The notes: generated from the sequence alone by a model not told the origin. A DNA stretch of 64,000 nt from Viscum album (GCA_963277665.1 OY728122.1:1540718868-1540782867); one strand, 5' to 3'; shown: positions 35,989 to 48,598, counted from the stretch's first letter. A program made the numbers and translations.

Positions 35989-35990
35989 CT

Positions 35991-38039
35991 TGTAAGGACC
36001 CAGTTGGAGCAATGAACCACTGAGAGGGGGGGGGGGGGGGGTGAATCAGTGGTACCCCTTTCTTCCTTTTTAAGTTACCTTAAAATTGAGAACAACGTTT
36101 TCCTCCTGTTAAAGATATAATTCCCTGTTGAGAAAACAAACAGGCACACATACAAAGGAACACAACAATTTACAAGGTTCACTATTCAATAAGAATAGCT
36201 ACGTCCTTGGTATGGTTGGAAACAATCCAACACCATACAATCCACTAAGAAAAAAAATCCTTGGATTAAAACGAGTAGGATATACCCTTACACTTGTGAA
36301 GCAGTGTGAAAAAATCACTCCAGTGCATGTGCACCCTCTTAGCACAATAGGGAAAAGTCTCTTTTCTTGTAACAACTTATGTTACCTGCACTTCCTTTCA
36401 AATACAAAAGTGTAAGAAAGTTCAACACTAATCTTAAATTCCTTACATAGAAGAAAGTCAAGGACTCCTTGGACTTGAGATAGATCAATTACAATTTGAA
36501 ATTCCCACTCCGAATCTCCACTCTGGAATAACCACTCAGAATTTTCTTCTTCACTACGATTCTTCAATTCGAGTCTTCCTCAGTCTGAGAAACTCAATAT
36601 GGTGACAGGCAGTACTGATTCCCCATTCCGAATCTCCACTCCAAATTCTTCACTCTGGATTCTTCTCCACTTCGAATCTTTAATCCAAGTCTTCCTCAGT
36701 ATGAGAAACTCAATACAGTGACAACCAGTACTGATTCCCCATTCCGAATCTCCACTCCGAATTCTTCACTCCGAATTCTTCTCCACTCTGAATCTTAAAT
36801 CTGAGAAACTCAATACGATGTGAACCAGTATCAAATTCTCGTTTTGATTGAAACCAAAATGAAACTTAGTCGGCCAATCTCTTCTTCCTCTCTCTAGATT
36901 ATCGGATCTACTCTCTCTACTTCATCATCATCACTTTAATTTGTCCCCGGATCTCCTTTTATAGGTGCTCCAAAGTGTTCTTAGGCGGGAAACCAAAATA
37001 TTTTCCCGCTCACTTAAATTCACCCAAATCTTAATTTCTCCTGAAATCTCAGAGTAATTAAGACTTTGTCAACAATTCTAGAATCTTCTCGAATCTTCTT
37101 CCCCTTATCTTGATTTAGAGATTTGGCCTTTTCCGGATCCGACCTTGTTACACAGGTTTCTTGGAGTCACATTCTCGGATCCTATCATCTCTCTTCTCGG
37201 CATCACTTTATCAGATCCACCCTTCCTGATTATCGACATCACTTTCTAGGATCCATCCTTCTTGATTCTTCAGCATCACTTCAAGTCTTGGAATAACTCT
37301 TCACTGCTTCTTCGTATGGATTTTTATTACTTCTTGTGCATGAAAAATTATTCATTCTCAGTGAGTCTCCTCTTTGTTACTTCTTGTGGACTCTTCAAGT
37401 CTTTGAATCCACACTTCTGGCTACGAAATTCAGGTTCAGTAAGTCGACTCCGAACTTCTTCACTCCAGACTTCTGACTCAACAAGTCGAATCCGAACTTC
37501 TCACTATGAACTTTTGACTCAAGAAGTCGACTCTGAACTTATCCCCATGAACTTATCCTTTAGAAAGTCGACTCTGAATTTATCACCACTAACTTCTTCT
37601 TCAACAAGTCGAATCTAAAATTTTTTCTATGAACTTCTTCTATTCTTGGTACGACTTCAGGTTCTCAGAACGGCTCACCAGATTCTTGATATGACTTCTC
37701 GTTCCAACTTTTGCTTACATCGTGAGTACTTGCATATAATCACAAATTAGAGTTACAAAAAATCAATTCATCGTCACAATTTTTTACTTAACAACTCCTA
37801 CAGCATCTGAACTTCTCAATTTCCAGACTCCGAATTTACAGACTCCGAATTCTGGGATCACCAGGTTCTCGGTTTCGAACTCCTCAATTTCCAGACTCCG
37901 AATTCCAGACTCTGAATGTTCAATATTCTCGGTTCCTAATCCTTAGAAATCCAAGTTGTCTTTCCTTTATGAAAACTTCCTTAATATCAACAAAAGACAA
38001 TCCATGAAAACCAACTCTTCCTTCAGCTTGGTCCTAACA
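35991..38039 (-). repeat. 5' LTR of the copia element
   Basis: Partner of 28259-30389, 2049 bp. It contains a homopolymer of 16 G (36026-36041) where the other LTR has 8, and the minus-strand TATA box at 36955-36964. Confidence 0.92.
36955..36964 (-). promoter_or_regulatory. TATA box, copia 5' LTR
   Basis: The minus strand reads CTATAAAAGG. It is the promoter-proximal copy for this element. Confidence 0.67.
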
Positions 38040-38044
38040 CAGAC
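38040..38044. repeat. Target site duplication CAGAC, right of copia
   Basis: Partner of 28254-28258, with one substitution. Confidence 0.75.
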
Positions 38045-39863
38045 CAAAGGGAGTTACCCAAATTAAAGGTAATAATTTCTCTTAAATTCTTTTCATTTAT
38101 TTTACTTCTACAACCCATAAAATATTTTATTGCTTTATTTTATAACAAAACCTATATCCTAAATATACTAGGATGTTTTTATAAGAATTATTTGAACAAA
38201 ATTTACACACACCTCTATCTAATGGGTAAAGAACATATTGTTTCTGTGGATGGAAAACTATCACCTCACGAAATGATGATTGTTCAATTATCTTCTATCG
38301 CCTCTAATAGTGGCCATTTTGATGGAATCGTATTTTATATATGATATATATTATGATTATTTTTTTTATATGATTCTATAATTTTTATTTACAAACATTC
38401 CTTTATGCTTTCCAATATTTGTAAACACGATAATTTCATTTGAGGAATTGCGGACTACCGCCCCATCAAGGTGATATGATTCGTTCATGACATACAAGGA
38501 AAGTATAAAGAATGGAGTTAATGAAATTATGTAACATATTTATCATATTATATTATAATATAATTATAATATACTTTTGTATCATTAATGTTTCATTCCA
38601 TTAAATATGACATAGAAATGAAAGTAGCGTTCATGCGTACATACGACTTACCGTCTCCATGAACGGTGCATTTCATTTCTTATCTCCAAATGTCATGTAC
38701 TATTATAAATATATATAAATATTGGATATATATGATATATATTATACTTAAATCATGAATATGATTTTGGAGATAATAGACTTTTGACCACATGGACAAT
38801 TTGTAATTATAACAAGTTCATTTTTGACTCAAGTTCCAAATATCAACAAAATGTCTGATATGAACTCAAATAATTAACTAATTTTTATAATAAGGTAATA
38901 AGTGATATAAAAGGAATAATAAATGTGTAAAATGTTCTTAAGAAAGTATAAATTAACTTAACTTTATTATTCAGGAATAAGAAGGAACATACAAGACAAG
39001 TCAGACTTGAGGTAAGGGGTTTCTTATCTCACTTTTAATTCTGTGCGATTTCCATTTTTCGCCAATTATTTATTGCATGTGGTGTATTGTGTACTACCAT
39101 TTGATATATATTATAATGATTATATTTATATTCATGGTATTATCTGATTCATTTTGTGGTTATTAAATTTTGGTCATACGACTCAATTGATTACAACGTG
39201 GTAAGGGGTTTTCATCTCACCTTTTTATCCTCATGAGATTCATGCAATATTTTCCACTATTTCGTTTTGAGTAGTGTATGTACTACCCATGATTGTATTA
39301 ATTGTGTAATATACATTAATTTATGGGTATTTACTACTTCATTGTATGATCTTTCTTTTATGGGGTGTATGTCTCGTAAGTTACCAAATCGGTAAAGGGA
39401 ACCTTTCACCCTCCTCTTTTTAAAAGAATTCTTTTGTTATGTCTTTTAATCTACATATTATTATATTGGGATATGTTCTTATATATCCTTATTTTTTTAA
39501 ATTTTATGTCCAAGTGATGAACTAATGTTTTATTTCTTTGTTTTATAAACCTTACTGAGATTTTTATACTCATCCCAAGTTTTGAAATGTCTTTCATGGG
39601 ACTTAATGATTAATAGGGTCAAAGATGGGATCAAGGAAAAGTCATGTTGTCTAAAAAATGGAACTATACATGACTATTTTTTTCAAGAGTTTTTATTTTG
39701 TGAAAAAATGGAAACTGAGTAGAAGTGTCTACTTTGTAGTTTTTGAAATGTAATGTAATAGTTATGGCCTAATTATCTTAAACTCTAAACCTGAAAAGAT
39801 CCTCCATGTGAATTATCAATTTAATTCAATATTATGTAATGTTTTATGGTCGGGTCCTTATAG

Positions 39864-39876
39864 TTAGTATCAGAGG
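39864..39876 (+). other. Primer binding site of the LARD
   Basis: TTAGTATCAGAGG differs from the usual TTGGTATCAGAGC at two positions and begins one base after the LTR end. Confidence 0.78.
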
Positions 39877-40152
39877 TCGGTTTAGATAACTTTAGAGGTT
39901 AGGGTGTTATCTGGGTGTAGGTAAAAGATCTGATATAACCAAGAGGATTATTAACATGTGGAAACTTCTATAGGGTTATGGTAAAATAGGTTGATTGGAT
40001 AAAAAACCTGAACAATGGAGATATAAGGAGGTTGATGGATTAGAGTAATACAAAAGTTTTTATGTTATCTATAATGGATTTTTTTTATTATAATTTTTCG
40101 TTTCATGTTTACGTGTTGATTCTTTTCGACAGATTAAGGATCAATTGTCAAG

Positions 40153-40670
40153 ATGGAAGGAAAGAGATATTGCACAACCTTCTTATCCCTCCCTGATGAT
40201 TTGATCATCACTATTATTGGAAAATCCTGTTCGAATGATTTTTAAATCTTCTTGAGTATTCAAATCACTTGTAAGAAATTTTTTGAGCTATCCAACACCT
40301 ACTATTTTCTAAAACAATTTTATTGCTCATGGTATCTTTTTCATATGATTTAAAGATCTCAACTTTTCCAATTCTATCAAAAAGTGAAATTATAGAAGTG
40401 GAGTTAATGTTTACGTTTTGAAAGTATGAAAATATGCTGAAAGATAAAGAGAGCATCCTGAAGATCATGATATCTGGATTCAAGGTGTGATTTATTTTTC
40501 CTATCCTTAAAGAATGAAGCATCTTTGGATTGATATTTATAAATAATGAGGATATTCGATCTGCAGGAATGATATATTAATAAATAAGGTGGAAATGCAT
40601 TGTTAATGGATCATGAATAATGTTTAATGATTCAGAAGTCTACACATAAGGGATTCAAGAGTTATGGTAT
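40153..40670 (+). pseudogene. Decayed F-box-like gene inside the LARD
   Basis: A frame starting at 40153 reads MEGKRYCTTF, then LSLPDDLIITIIGKSCSNDF, a stop, and IQITCKKFFELSNTYYFLKQ. This fits the F-box pattern of plant proteins (LPDD start, later TCKxFxEL). In a shifted frame, 40440-40610 reads ENMLKDKESILKIMISGFK and INNEDIRSAGMIY, resembling the Sel1/TPR-like stretch that follows the F-box in one plant F-box subfamily (At2g35280-like, from memory). Several stops and at least one frameshift make it non-functional. F-box proteins recruit substrates to SCF ubiquitin ligases. Its place between the LARD primer site and polypurine tract suggests gene capture. The assignment rests on motif reading only. 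Confidence 0.5.
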
Positions 40671-40764
40671 ATTTTATGATGATGAAATGCTTAAAATTAT
40701 TAAGGCTCTTTTGATGATGGGATTACATTGGAAGAATTTTTATAGTATGTGTAACCATGAATTT
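40627..40764 (+). pseudogene. Short open stretch downstream of the F-box-like remnant
   Basis: An open frame of 45 codons (MIQKSTHKGFKSYG..., ending LHWKNFYSMCNHEF) precedes a stop. It does not match a domain I recognise, but it may be the continuation of the F-box-like gene. Confidence 0.25.
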
Positions 40765-41042
40765 TGATGTGTGAAAATGTTATTCAATAAATAGTTATCT
40801 TTTCTTGTGGGGACATAATGGATAAGCTTAAGTGTTTATATGATCTTTTTTTTGAGGTAATTACAGGTTATTACTTTTTAGGATTAAAATGCGAGGTATG
40901 AGATAAAATTGGTGGTTAAAATATGTTATGGTTATTTTTAAGGGATTTATCCCATTTTTGGAAATGTTATAAAATTATATAGTTTTTGAAAAAGGACAAC
41001 ACATAGACCGTGTGACAACTCATCGCGTCGAACAAAGCTATG

Positions 41043-41094
41043 AGAATCGAACCCACAACCAAAGTGTGATTGGGATTTATTACCTACCACTGGA
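41043..41094 (-). other. tRNA-like A-box and B-box pair
   Basis: On the minus strand, TCCAGTGGTAGG (41083-41094) resembles a Pol III A box, and GGTTCGATTCT (41043-41053) resembles a B box, with 29 bp between them. The surrounding sequence does not fold as a full tRNA, so this is at most a tRNA-derived SINE head or relic. Confidence 0.35.
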
Positions 41095-41109
41095 CTGCAT
41101 AAAGTCCCT

Positions 41110-42239
41110 GGTTAGTATGACTTATTCTTTTTTAGTTAAATGATTTTATTGATCAAGAATAAGTTGATTTTTGGAACTTATTTTTTATCAAATGTATATC
41201 CTTAATACAGGAAAATGATTTGGGTATTAAATGATAAAGGTTATTTTGGAAGAAGTTCTCTCTTTTGGGAACACTATATGCTTAAGAAAAATAGAATACC
41301 ATGGGTTTTAATTTGAGGAGTAATGGTGGAATTTTATTTTGGAATAATATATGTTTTTATTGTGGAAATATGGTGATTTGGGTTATTTATAGAAATGATT
41401 AACCTATCATAGAGAATATGTGATTAGGTTAATTACACTTCAGTATGAAACTTTAAGAGTAGTCGATGTTTTTGGAGATAAATGTTAAGATTTACTGTGA
41501 AAGAATATGTGATTAAATTCTTCTAAGTTTTGGGTTTCAATATTAGTTTGAATTATTTTGAATAATTTTAAGGACAATTTTGTATTGAATGGTCTTTCTT
41601 GAAATTTGGGTACATATTGTTGAATTTTTGAGATTAAGAGTAGTATTTTTTTGGGGGATTATCTGATCTCTTACTAACCATTTTTTATTCTGGTTAATGT
41701 ATAAAGTCAAGGAAAGTATATAGTTCATCTTTTGTGGATTATGTGACTTTCTAGAAGTTTATTCAAGTTCTTTTTATGTGACCAAGTCAGTTTGAATAAT
41801 CATAATTTGGAGAAAAGATGAGTTTGTGGTAGGAATTTTGTAAAGGATGAAAATCTACACGATAAGTATGTTTCCTTATGTTTTTAGTTAAGATCATAAA
41901 TAAATTATCCAAATTTATGAAAAGGAACTCAAAAAAAATGTTTCTATTTACTTTTCCTATTGGGAAACCAAAGACCATTTAACCTATCATAAGTTTTTGA
42001 TTTTCTAGTGGTTAAATTTCTCCTAATCACATTTTCTATCACTCTCCATCAGAACTTGATGGTTTTTTCACTTCCATATCCATGATTTCCTACATGGAAT
42101 ACTAGTATGGGTTTTCTTAGGTGACCTCTATACTTCTCTTTCTTTCTTTTAAAGTGGTAGTTTTATTGACTCTTTTCCAATGTGGGACTTTTAATGAAGT
42201 TTCTGAGCCCAATTTTAAAATTGTGAGGACGCAATTTCC
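41110..42239 (+). other. LARD internal region, no gene recognised
   Basis: AT-rich sequence with no gag or pol motif in any frame, ending at the polypurine tract. Confidence 0.6.
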
Positions 42240-42254
42240 AAAAGGGGAGAAGGA
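42240..42254 (+). other. Polypurine tract of the LARD
   Basis: AAAAGGGGAGAAGGA directly before TGTAACTTCCC, the start of the 3' LTR. Confidence 0.82.
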
Positions 42255-45200
42255 TGTAACTTCCCAAGTAAATAAATAATATATTTTTTTTATATTTATT
42301 AATATTTTTGAATTAAATATTTATTTTTCTTTAAAGGGGATTCTATGTTCGATGGTGTACTCGATACGCAACAACAAGTTTCTTTTGAATCTCACGTTGC
42401 ACACAACGTTGAGTTATACTAAAAAATAATAATATAATATTATTATTTTAAATGGTAGTTAACTTTTTGCCGTTGTATTGGTAGTAATGAACATAACTAA
42501 CCATATTATGATTAAGCATGTTTTTTAAATGTTTTTACATTTTTCCAATAAAAGTTATAGGCTTAAAATGTGAATGAATCTAATTTTAAGCATAATTTAC
42601 TTTAAAAGGTTGATTTACTGTCTTTTGCTGGAGAAACCTCTTTAAATATAGTTTTGGTCACTTTTATATTTTCTATTTGACAAAATAAAATTCTTCTTTA
42701 GAATCGGGACATCAAAATTTACTTTGGGTAATTTTTTGGTATTTTTCTGATAAAATTCAATTTTTAATGAATAGTGAAAAATGTTATATTTTAATTCAAA
42801 ACCGTCTTTTAATATAATATATTTATATGGTTAGATTATATTTTTAATTGGTTTTAAAGTTTAATTATATTATATTTTTACCATTTAATCCAATGTTGGT
42901 CATTGGAATTAATTTCTCTTTGAAATTTGACATAAAAAAGTGTCAATATTTTGAAAGTTAATATTTCTTAAAAACACGGTTTTTATTTTGACAACGAGAA
43001 TTAATTTTAAATTAATTAATCTAACTTCTATGTTTTGAATTTTTTAAAATAGAAATAATTTTTTCATCCGGAATATCAAATATATCTTAGGCTGATTTTT
43101 TGGTCTTTTTCTGAAAAACTTCAATTTTTGATGAATAGTGAAACCACTAAGTAGTAGTTAAAAATCCGAACTTTTCATTGAAATGAAATTATACCGCTTC
43201 TGTGAATTGAATTTATAAAATCTTACATAAATGGTTTTTATTAGTAAGTAAAATTTAGTTTAATAATATGAAAATAATTTTTGGTGAATAGTAACTTTTG
43301 ACTTTTATTTACCGCGGTTAAAGGTAAACAGGGTAATTCAAGGTAAAAAGAATATTATAATGACAAAAATTACCTTAACACTTGTCCTAACCATATTTTA
43401 TGAGTCATGGCTGACCATGGGAATCCTTGGGTCAATTTAGGGACCCCATGGAGCCACTTGGGAGTGATAATGACACTTTAGATTAATTAATTTAAAGTAA
43501 AGACAAAAATGACACAAACATATATCTTTTAGTAAATTAATTTTTACATGGGGTTATATAAGTTATATTTTCGACTATAACTATTAATTGTAAATATAAA
43601 AATATTTCCTACATCGTGTTATTTTTTTATAATTTTTAGACATCAAATAAATAAAATTATTTATGACACAAAAATGATGCAGTATTTACCTCATTAATAA
43701 TTGATTTAAATAAATAAGATTATAAATATTTAAAAAATATCCAAAGCCTATCCAATTATTATTGGATGATTTTATTTTGAACATGATTCATCTTATCTTA
43801 GACTTTAATGAGTTTTTTATCTTTTGAAACTGAAGATAAGTTTATAATAAAATAACATTTTCAAACTTTCCTAAAGAGCCCCTCCTCTCCCTTATAAAAG
43901 GACACCACTTCTAACCCATTTCTCACAACTCTCAAGCTCCTTGGCTCATACAAAACCTTCCCAAATAAGCTCTAAAGATCCCTATATTACTCTTAGAAAC
44001 CCTAAATTAGGAATAAGGCACTTCAAGAAGTCCTTTTGGTTCAAACCAAAGGGAGTTACCCGAATTAAAGGTAACAATTTTTCTTAAATTCGTTTTCTTT
44101 TACTTTACTTCTCCAACCCCTAAAATCTTTTTATTCATTTATTTTATAAAAAAAATGTATCCTCAATATACTAGTATGTTTTTATGATAATTATTCAAAC
44201 TAAACTTACACACACCTCCATCTAATTGGTAAAGAACATACTGTTTCTGTGGATGACAAACTAATGCCTCACGAAATGATGATTATTCAATTATCTCCTA
44301 CCGCCTCTAATGGTGGCCATTATGATGGAACTGTATTTATATATTATATATATTATGATTATGTTTTTTTTCTATGATTCTGTAATTTATATTTACAAAC
44401 ATACCTTTATGCTTTCCAATATGTGTAAACACGATAATTTCATTTGAGGAAGTGCAGACTACCGCCCCTTCAAGGTGATATGATTCGTTCATGACATACA
44501 TGGAACGTATAAAGGATGGAGTTAATGAAATTATGTAACATATATATAATATTATATTATAATGGAATTATAATATACCTGTTTATCATTAAGTTTTTAT
44601 TCCATTAAATATGAAATAGAAATGAAAGTCGAGTTCATGCATATGTACGGCTTACCGTCTCCATGAACGGTTCATTTTATTTCTAATCTCCAAATTTCAT
44701 GTACTATTATATATATATATATATAATATATATATGATATATATGATACTTAAATCATGAATATGATTATGGAGATAATATACTATTGACCACATGGAAA
44801 ATTTGTAATTATAGCAAGTTCATTTTTGACTCAAGTTCCAAATATTGACAAAATGTCCGATATGAACTCAAATGATTAAATAATTATTATTACAAGGTAA
44901 TAATTGATATAAAAGGAATAATAAATTTGAAAAAGGTTCTTAAACAAGTATAAATTATCTTAAGTTTATTATTCAGGAATAATAAGGAACATACAAGGCA
45001 AGTCAGACTTGTGGTAAGGGGTTTCTTATCTCACTTTTAATTCCGTGAGATTTCCATTGTTCACCACTTATTTATTGAATGAAGTGTATTGTGTACTACC
45101 ATTTGATATATATTATCATTATTATCTTTATATTCATGGTATTATGTGATTCATTTGGTGGTTATTAACTTTTGGTCATACGACTCAATTGATTACAATG

Positions 45201-46941
45201 TGGAAGGGGTTTTCATCTCACCTTTTTATCCTCGTGAGATTCTTGCAATATTTGACACTATTTCCAATTTGAGTGGTGTATTTAATGCCCATGATTTTAT
45301 TAATTATGTAATATAATTTAATTTATGGGTATTTACAACTTAATTGTATGACCCTTCTTTTATGGGGTGTATGTTTCGTAAGTTACCAAATCGGTAAAGG
45401 GAACCTTTAACCCTCCTCTTTTTAAAAGAATTATTTTATTATGAATTTTAATTTACATATTATTATGTTGGGATATGTTGTTATATATCCTTATTATTGT
45501 AAATTTTATTTCCAATTGATGAGATATTTTTTCTCTCTCTCATCAACTCATTTTCTGAATTTTAAAGTGACGCCGTTAGGTAGTCGAATTTCTTTAAGGG
45601 ATATTCTTAACCCAATTTCAATTATTTGGGTTAAAATTCTATTTCTTGATTATGTCATGCTATAAATATGTGTTAATGACATATGATTGTTTTACACTTA
45701 ATATTCACTTATATTGGGTGTATTCTTATTTGTCACACATAATTATGTCATTGATTTATCCTTAATATAAGGATACCTTATTTGTAAGGGATTTCTTCTC
45801 AACCAAAATTCCATTGAGACTTATTTGTTGTTATACACCAATTAACTTTTATATGGTGTATATACTGCCCTTTGAAATATTATATCATGAATATCTTTAT
45901 TCTCATGATATTATAAGTTTTGTTTTATTTTATTCTTTAATTATATTTAGTCAAGTGTTTGTCAAGTGTTACAAGACTCTTTAATTAAAACATCGTTTTA
46001 AAAGATTTAAAGATTTATTCTTCTAAATATTATTTATTAATGTACATGTTTTCAAAATGGTTTTAAGGATTTATTTATATATGGACATTAATGTTTTAAA
46101 ATTTTAATTCCTTTAAAATCTTCAAAGTGGTATGGGACACTTTGATTCAAAAATATCTTTATTAAACATTTTAAATATAGTTTGATAAAGCATTGATTAT
46201 CTCAATATCATGAGATGATATATTGTGATTGCAGTGTGGAAATGTTATCTTTCCTTTATGCTTGTTTTAAGTGTTATAAATATGTTATGGTTATTGGGAA
46301 TTGTTTATGTATACGGGTGATTCCGTGATAAACCTAGGGAAAGTGAGCCTGATATAGCTCTCCAATGCATTGGGTAACGTGACAGAGGTGAATGTGAATT
46401 TTTCTCATAATATATTTAGGGAATATACCATGATGGGTATTCCAAATTTAACTCCCTATATAGCAGTGATAGCTATAATGTAAGTATGATATTGATGCCA
46501 CAAGTTACCTTTAATATTTATGTTTTCCATATGTTATTAATATATCTTATAATTTCATGAGGTATGTTAAAGAGCTTATGTTATGTATATATTGATGAAC
46601 TAATGTTTTCTTTCTTTGTTTTATAACCCTTACTGAGATTTTTATCCTCATCCTGTGTTTTGAAATGTTTTTCATAGGACTTAATGATGAATAGGTTCAA
46701 GGATGGGATCAAGGAAAAGTCATGCTGTCTAAAACATGGAACTATACATGACTCTTTTTTTCAAGAGTTTTTTATTTTGTAAAAAAGTTGAAAATGAGTA
46801 GAAGTGTCTACTTTGTAATTTTTGAAATGTAATTCAATAGTTATGGACTAATTCTTTAAAAATATAAACCTAAAAAGATCCTCAATGTGAATTATTCATT
46901 TGATTCAAGATTATGTAATGTTTTAAGGCCGAGTCCTTATA
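42255..46941 (+). repeat. 3' LTR of the LARD
   Basis: Uninterrupted partner of the 5' LTR, 4687 bp. It keeps a block of about 1.09 kb (45525-46597) that is missing from the 5' copy. It includes the TATA box at 43891-43900 and an (AT)n run near 44710-44730. Confidence 0.87.
43891..43900 (+). promoter_or_regulatory. TATA box, LARD 3' LTR
   Basis: CTTATAAAAG, matching 28111-28120 with conserved flanks. Confidence 0.62.
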
Positions 46942-46946
46942 GGTTA
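46942..46946. repeat. Target site duplication GGTTA, right of the LARD
   Basis: Identical to 26472-26476 and directly after the LTR end CCTTATA. Confidence 0.85.
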
Positions 46947-47705
46947 TGTCTTGGGAAGGTCAAAAATCACTCTTTCTCAGAATTTTATCTTATTATAACT
47001 ATCAAAATTAGTGTCATTAGGATATCAAACATGTGTTGGGATATTACTGTGAGATTTGTTTCAAGTTCAACATTAGAAAAAATAAAAAATAAAAATAAAA
47101 AAGAAAATAAAAATAACACTTATTTCATTAGGAGAAGTTTTGTGTTTTGTAAATATCTAATATTTTTATCCCATTTCAATTTTATTCATATTCTATATCT
47201 TTATTCACACCATAATTCCCTTGTAAATATATATTTATATTTTATTCTTTGTTTTATTTCAAAAAAAATTATGCATTGTTCTTCCCATGTTGGTGTTTTA
47301 CCCCACTTTTCCACTTTTTTGGAAATTATATTCCTACCATCCCATAGCCACTGAAACATACTTAAAAATACCTCTTGATTCTTGTGAAATTTAGAATAGG
47401 TAATGGAAGTTAATATCTCTTACAAACTTTATGATTTCAATTTTTTTTGGTGAATGAGCAAACTTCCATAAATAACTTTTTATCATCTTGAGAGGAGTGA
47501 GTTATTTACATTTATAATTTTGATCCTGAAAAATGAATTGATTTGGGAAAATTATTTTTGTAACTATTTGGGGTGGAATTAATTATGGATGAGTGAACTA
47601 GTATAGACCCCCTTGACTGGAGAAAACAAAATCTTAATATTTTTTGGTGAGTAAAACTAATTTAGATATGTTTTTGTTTGATATACATGAGGAAATGTAC
47701 AAGAC
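46947..47705 (+). other. Athila 3' untranslated region after the LARD
   Basis: Continues the Athila internal region. It is A-rich and T-rich without a supported gene. An open frame covering 46887-47354 crosses the LARD border and is therefore an artefact. Confidence 0.6.
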
Positions 47706-47720
47706 TAAGTGTGGGTGAGT
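47706..47720 (+). other. Polypurine tract of the Athila-type element
   Basis: TAAGTGTGGGTGAGT precedes TGATATTACA. It resembles the GTGTGGGGGA tract usual before Athila 3' LTRs. Confidence 0.65.
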
Positions 47721-48598
47721 TGATATTACATATTCAGTCATTATTTTACATTACTCCCATAATATAATTTTCATTTAAAAATGATTAATTTACAATCAAT
47801 TTTCATGTTTTTATCATAAACACATAATAAGAGCATTATTCGAGTTCCTTAAATTAAACTACAGTTTAATTTTCTGATCATATATTTCAACATAATAATC
47901 CAAATAATGTGATTATTTTTGTGTGTGTGTTTATGATGAAAATTAAAACATATAATTATAATGGATATTTGGCCAATTCGTCCATTTTAAGGGTCACATA
48001 AACCACATAAGAAGGCACAATAAATCTGTTAAGAAAACTAGACCATCCATGAAGATAGAATATTTGGTCTCAATACAGGATCCCAAATTTGATAAAACTC
48101 CAATATATGTTCATTATTATAAAAATTAATCATGGATAAAAATTTTAATTCCCAAATAAACCAATAAGTGTCCTAATTGATCCATGAAAGTCCATCCCAC
48201 CATTCTGTTTGAGATTTAAAAGAAGCACACAATCCTTGACTTTTCTCCTGATATAGACATCAAATTGAGATGATATTTTTAGTGTGAAAAGAAAGATATA
48301 TAATATCTACTTTTTGGAATAAATGGTTTTTATTTAAGGTCATATTCATAGAAATAAATTCATTCACTTTTAGACAAAGGAAAAGCTTGAAAAAATGGAC
48401 AAGAGCCCATTGTTTTCTCAAACATCCATAACTTTGTATAAAAAATTCTAATGGATGAAAATTTGGAGGGTGTACTTCCAGAATACAAATATAAAACTTT
48501 GAAGAATAATATTTCTCTAGATTCAGGTATATTAATTGTAAAATTAGCAAGACAAGTGAAGGGGAAGTTTAGGAATGAAAAAAATCCACCACCTTGGG

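Larger units (their letters stand above)
28259..38039 (-). mobile_element. Sirevirus-like Ty1/copia retrotransposon
   Basis: LTRs at 28259-30389 and 35991-38039 flank gag and pol on the minus strand in copia order (gag, protease, integrase, RT, RNase H). The target duplication is CAAAC/CAGAC, with one mismatch. The long coiled-coil gag tail points to the Sirevirus branch. Several in-frame stops make it inactive, but decay is much milder than in gypsy A or Athila. Confidence 0.92.
26477..39862 (+). repeat. 5' LTR of the LARD, split by a copia element
   Basis: Without the copia insertion it is about 3.6 kb (26477-28258 joined to 38045-39862). It aligns colinearly with 42255-46941 but lacks about 1.09 kb that is present there (45525-46597). 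It ends CCTTATA just before the primer site. Confidence 0.85.
26477..46941 (+). mobile_element. LARD-like non-autonomous element with very long LTRs
   Basis: Two long LTRs (26477-39862 including a nested copia; 42255-46941) flank only 2.4 kb of internal DNA, with a primer site at one end and a polypurine tract at the other. The target duplication GGTTA is perfect. No gag or pol domain is found inside. Long LTRs with a short non-coding core define LARDs. The LTR start TGTAACACCC and shared blocks with the gypsy C LTR suggest that a Ty3 chromovirus mobilised it. The core holds a decayed F-box-like gene. Confidence 0.85.

Noticed and set aside
41013..41111. A tRNA gene
   Set aside because: A- and B-box-like segments exist but acceptor and anticodon stems do not pair.
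46887..47354. 155-codon plus-strand open frame
   Set aside because: It starts inside the LARD 3' LTR, crosses the target duplication and ends in Athila non-coding DNA, so it is a junction artefact.
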